Source: Bacteroidaceae bacterium (lineage in GTDB: Bacteria > Bacteroidota > Bacteroidia > Bacteroidales > Bacteroidaceae). Taken from it: a DNA stretch of 7,372 nucleotides. The notes under the pieces were generated by a model that did no database searches, was not told where the DNA came from, and saw nothing but the letters and a program-made list of their open reading frames with translations. A program made the position numbers and the translations under genes. The stretch is taken from the NCBI GenBank assembly GCA_017557475.1, contig JAFYYO010000354.1:1-7372 (forward strand). Reading direction: 5' to 3'. This document shows, in pieces, positions 6,086 to 7,372 of the stretch (positions are counted from its first letter, which is position 1; each line of letters opens with the position of its first letter).

Positions 6086-6760
6086 ATGAAAAAGTACATT
6101 GCAGAATGCATCGGTACATTCGTACTGACATTCCTCGGTTGCGGTGCAGCCGTTAGTCTTGGTTGTGCAGAAGCTAACACAGCCGCAGTTGTGGGCACAG
6201 CAGTTGCCTTTGGTCTCTCTGTTGTTGCGATGGCCTATACCATCGGCGGCATCTCTGGTTGCCACATCAATCCAGCCATCACGCTTGGTTGCTTCGCTAC
6301 AGGTCGTATCAGCTTCAAGGACTGCTGCGGTTATATGTGCGGACAAGTCGTTGGCGGTATCCTCGCAGGCGCACTTCTGGCTTTCTTCTATGGCGTAGAT
6401 AGTGGCTTAGGAGCTAACGGCATAGCAGGTTGCGACAATAATGTTGTTACTGCTCTCATCGTGGAAGGCGTGCTGACTGCTCTCTTCGTACTTGTAGTGC
6501 TTGGCGCTACCCACAAGACAAACGGCGCAACAGCAGGCTTTGCAGGCCTCGCAATCGGTCTCGCTTTGATTCTCATCCACTTGGTAGGCATCCACTTCAC
6601 AGGCACAAGCGTTAACCCAGCTCGTTCCATCGGTCCCGCTATCTTTGCAGGAGGCGATGCTCTGGCAAATGTTTGGGTATTCATCGTAGGTCCCTTCGTT
6701 GGTGCTCTCGTAGCAGCAATCCTGTGGAAGGTTGTCGAGCCCTGCGATAAAGAGAAATAA
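6086..6760 (+). CDS. aqpZ: Aquaporin Z-type water channel (MIP family)
   Basis: This is a 224-residue inner-membrane channel for passive water flow, close to the usual AqpZ length of about 230. Both pore half-helices are present: HINPAIT (NPA at 62-64) and SVNPARS (NPA at 177-179). The selectivity filter, aligned by hand to E. coli AqpZ, is F42, H165, T174 and R180, the water-specific set rather than a glycerol-facilitator set. Six hydrophobic spans can be read across the length, starting with AECIGTFVLTFLGCG. Ten cysteines is a high count for the family (C8, C19, C27, C59, C69, C80, C81, C85, C116, C220). The ATG follows an A-rich leader typical of Bacteroidota. It is the last gene before the terminator at 6790-6831. 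Confidence 0.96.
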   Translation: MKKYIAECIGTFVLTFLGCGAAVSLGCAEANTAAVVGTAVAFGLSVVAMAYTIGGISGCHINPAITLGCFATGRISFKDCCGYMCGQVVGGILAGALLAFFYGVDSGLGANGIAGCDNNVVTALIVEGVLTALFVLVVLGATHKTNGATAGFAGLAIGLALILIHLVGIHFTGTSVNPARSIGPAIFAGGDALANVWVFIVGPFVGALVAAILWKVVEPCDKEK

Positions 6761-6789
6761 GGGAACAGTACATTATTAAATAATATAAG

Positions 6790-6831
6790 CCCCGAGAGTT
6801 CGTTTCAATTCAACCCTCGGGGTTTTTCTTT
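6790..6831 (+). terminator. Intrinsic terminator after aqpZ
   Basis: CCCCGAG (6790-6796) pairs with CTCGGGG (6816-6822). GTT/AAC can extend the stem past one A-C mismatch. The right arm is followed by TTTTTCTTTTT. It lies 30 bases after the aqpZ stop and ends the DUF1573-aqpZ unit. Confidence 0.92.
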
Positions 6832-6926
6832 TTATGTGAGAGAAAAGGGAGGCAAAGAAAAAAGTTCGGCAGAAGTGCAATGTTTTTTCGTTTTGTGTGT
6901 ATAAAGGAGTAGAAGGCACAAAGAAA

Positions 6927-7372
6927 ATGGGAGAAGAGACAGTCATACTGACCCGCGACTTGCAGCAGAGAAAGCCTGCAGCTTGCCAGAAGTTCTTGGC
7001 AGAATACGGTCCTGCTGTGTTCCGAACTGTTCAGAGAATCGTTTCGAGGCACGAAGATGCGGAGGAAGTCTATCAGGATGTCTTCGTCAAAGCTCTGCGA
7101 AGTATCGCGACATACAACCCGCAAAAGGCCTCGCTCTCAACTTGGTTGGGCAGAATCGCCTACAACGAGTCGCTCAACTTCGTAAGAGGCAAGAAGCCCA
7201 CGCTCGTCTATATGGAGGAAAGAAATCAGGGAAGCGAGGCTCTGGAGGCTCCTGAAGACGCTCCTCTCGACGAAGAAACAGTCCAAAATCTGGAGCAAGC
7301 TTTGAAGATGCTTCAGCCTCACGAACAAGCCATTATAAGCATGTTCTACTACGACGAAATGAGCCTCGCAGA
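6927..7372 (+). CDS. ECF-subfamily RNA polymerase sigma factor, 3' end missing
   Basis: The frame runs from ATG 6927 to the window edge, giving 148 complete codons. Region 2 spans about residues 23-90: DAEEVYQDVFVKALRSI (44-60) is the core-polymerase-binding helix, followed by TYNP, STWLGRIAYNESLNFVRG (71-88) for -10 recognition and melting. An acidic linker follows (about 95-113), then the start of region 4 (LEQALKMLQPHEQAIISMFYYDEMSLA). No sigma region 1 or 3 is present, which fits the ECF group. Such factors direct polymerase to stress or envelope regulons and are often followed by an anti-sigma gene, which would lie outside this window. An AAAGGAG at 6903-6909 is too far from the ATG to be a good ribosome site. 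A 7-of-8 -7 match, TCGTTTTG, lies at 6888-6895. Its regulon cannot be inferred. Confidence 0.93.
   Translation, partial: MGEETVILTRDLQQRKPAACQKFLAEYGPAVFRTVQRIVSRHEDAEEVYQDVFVKALRSIATYNPQKASLSTWLGRIAYNESLNFVRGKKPTLVYMEERNQGSEALEAPEDAPLDEETVQNLEQALKMLQPHEQAIISMFYYDEMSLA

Overview
The window looks like chromosomal DNA from a Bacteroidota bacterium, most likely a Prevotella- or Bacteroides-like member of Bacteroidales. The evidence is perfect TAnnTTTG -7 promoter elements, A-rich leaders with no consistent Shine-Dalgarno sequence, a very large secreted protein built from cleaved-adhesin/choice-of-anchor J and fibronectin type III modules, and a DUF1573 protein with a signal peptide. No tRNA, rRNA, CRISPR array, transposase or phage gene is visible.

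The left 3.2 kb (1-3197, minus strand) is one uninterrupted reading frame that leaves the window at base 1. It encodes a signal peptide, two copies of an N-terminal beta domain separated by an unnamed 'WY...FADD' domain, two FN3 domains, then tandem units in which a choice-of-anchor J jelly-roll sits inside an FN3 domain. Bases 3198-3518 hold no gene. They contain a weak promoter match for the surface gene and a cluster of GTTGG(AG)TACT-type motifs with an inverted repeat.

Bases 3519-5457 (minus strand) hold two overlapping genes: ruvC (Holliday junction resolvase), then a ModF-like tandem ABC ATPase that starts at a GTG overlapping the ruvC stop codon. ruvC also needs a GTG start, and an in-frame four-codon ATG...TGA mini-ORF lies just before it.

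Bases 5458-5600 are a divergent promoter region. It has a perfect 17-bp dyad with one TAnnTTTG box placed symmetrically on each side. Rightward genes follow: a small exported DUF1573 protein, an AqpZ-type water channel 41 bp further on, a clear intrinsic terminator, and the first 148 codons of an ECF sigma factor that leaves the window at base 7372.

The functions are mostly familiar: recombination repair, an unassigned soluble ABC ATPase, water permeability, extracytoplasmic-function transcription and a cell-surface adhesin-like protein. I see no defence or mobile system. The most notable points are the symmetric divergent promoter, the ruvC start region, the nested domains of the surface protein and the unexplained motif cluster before it.
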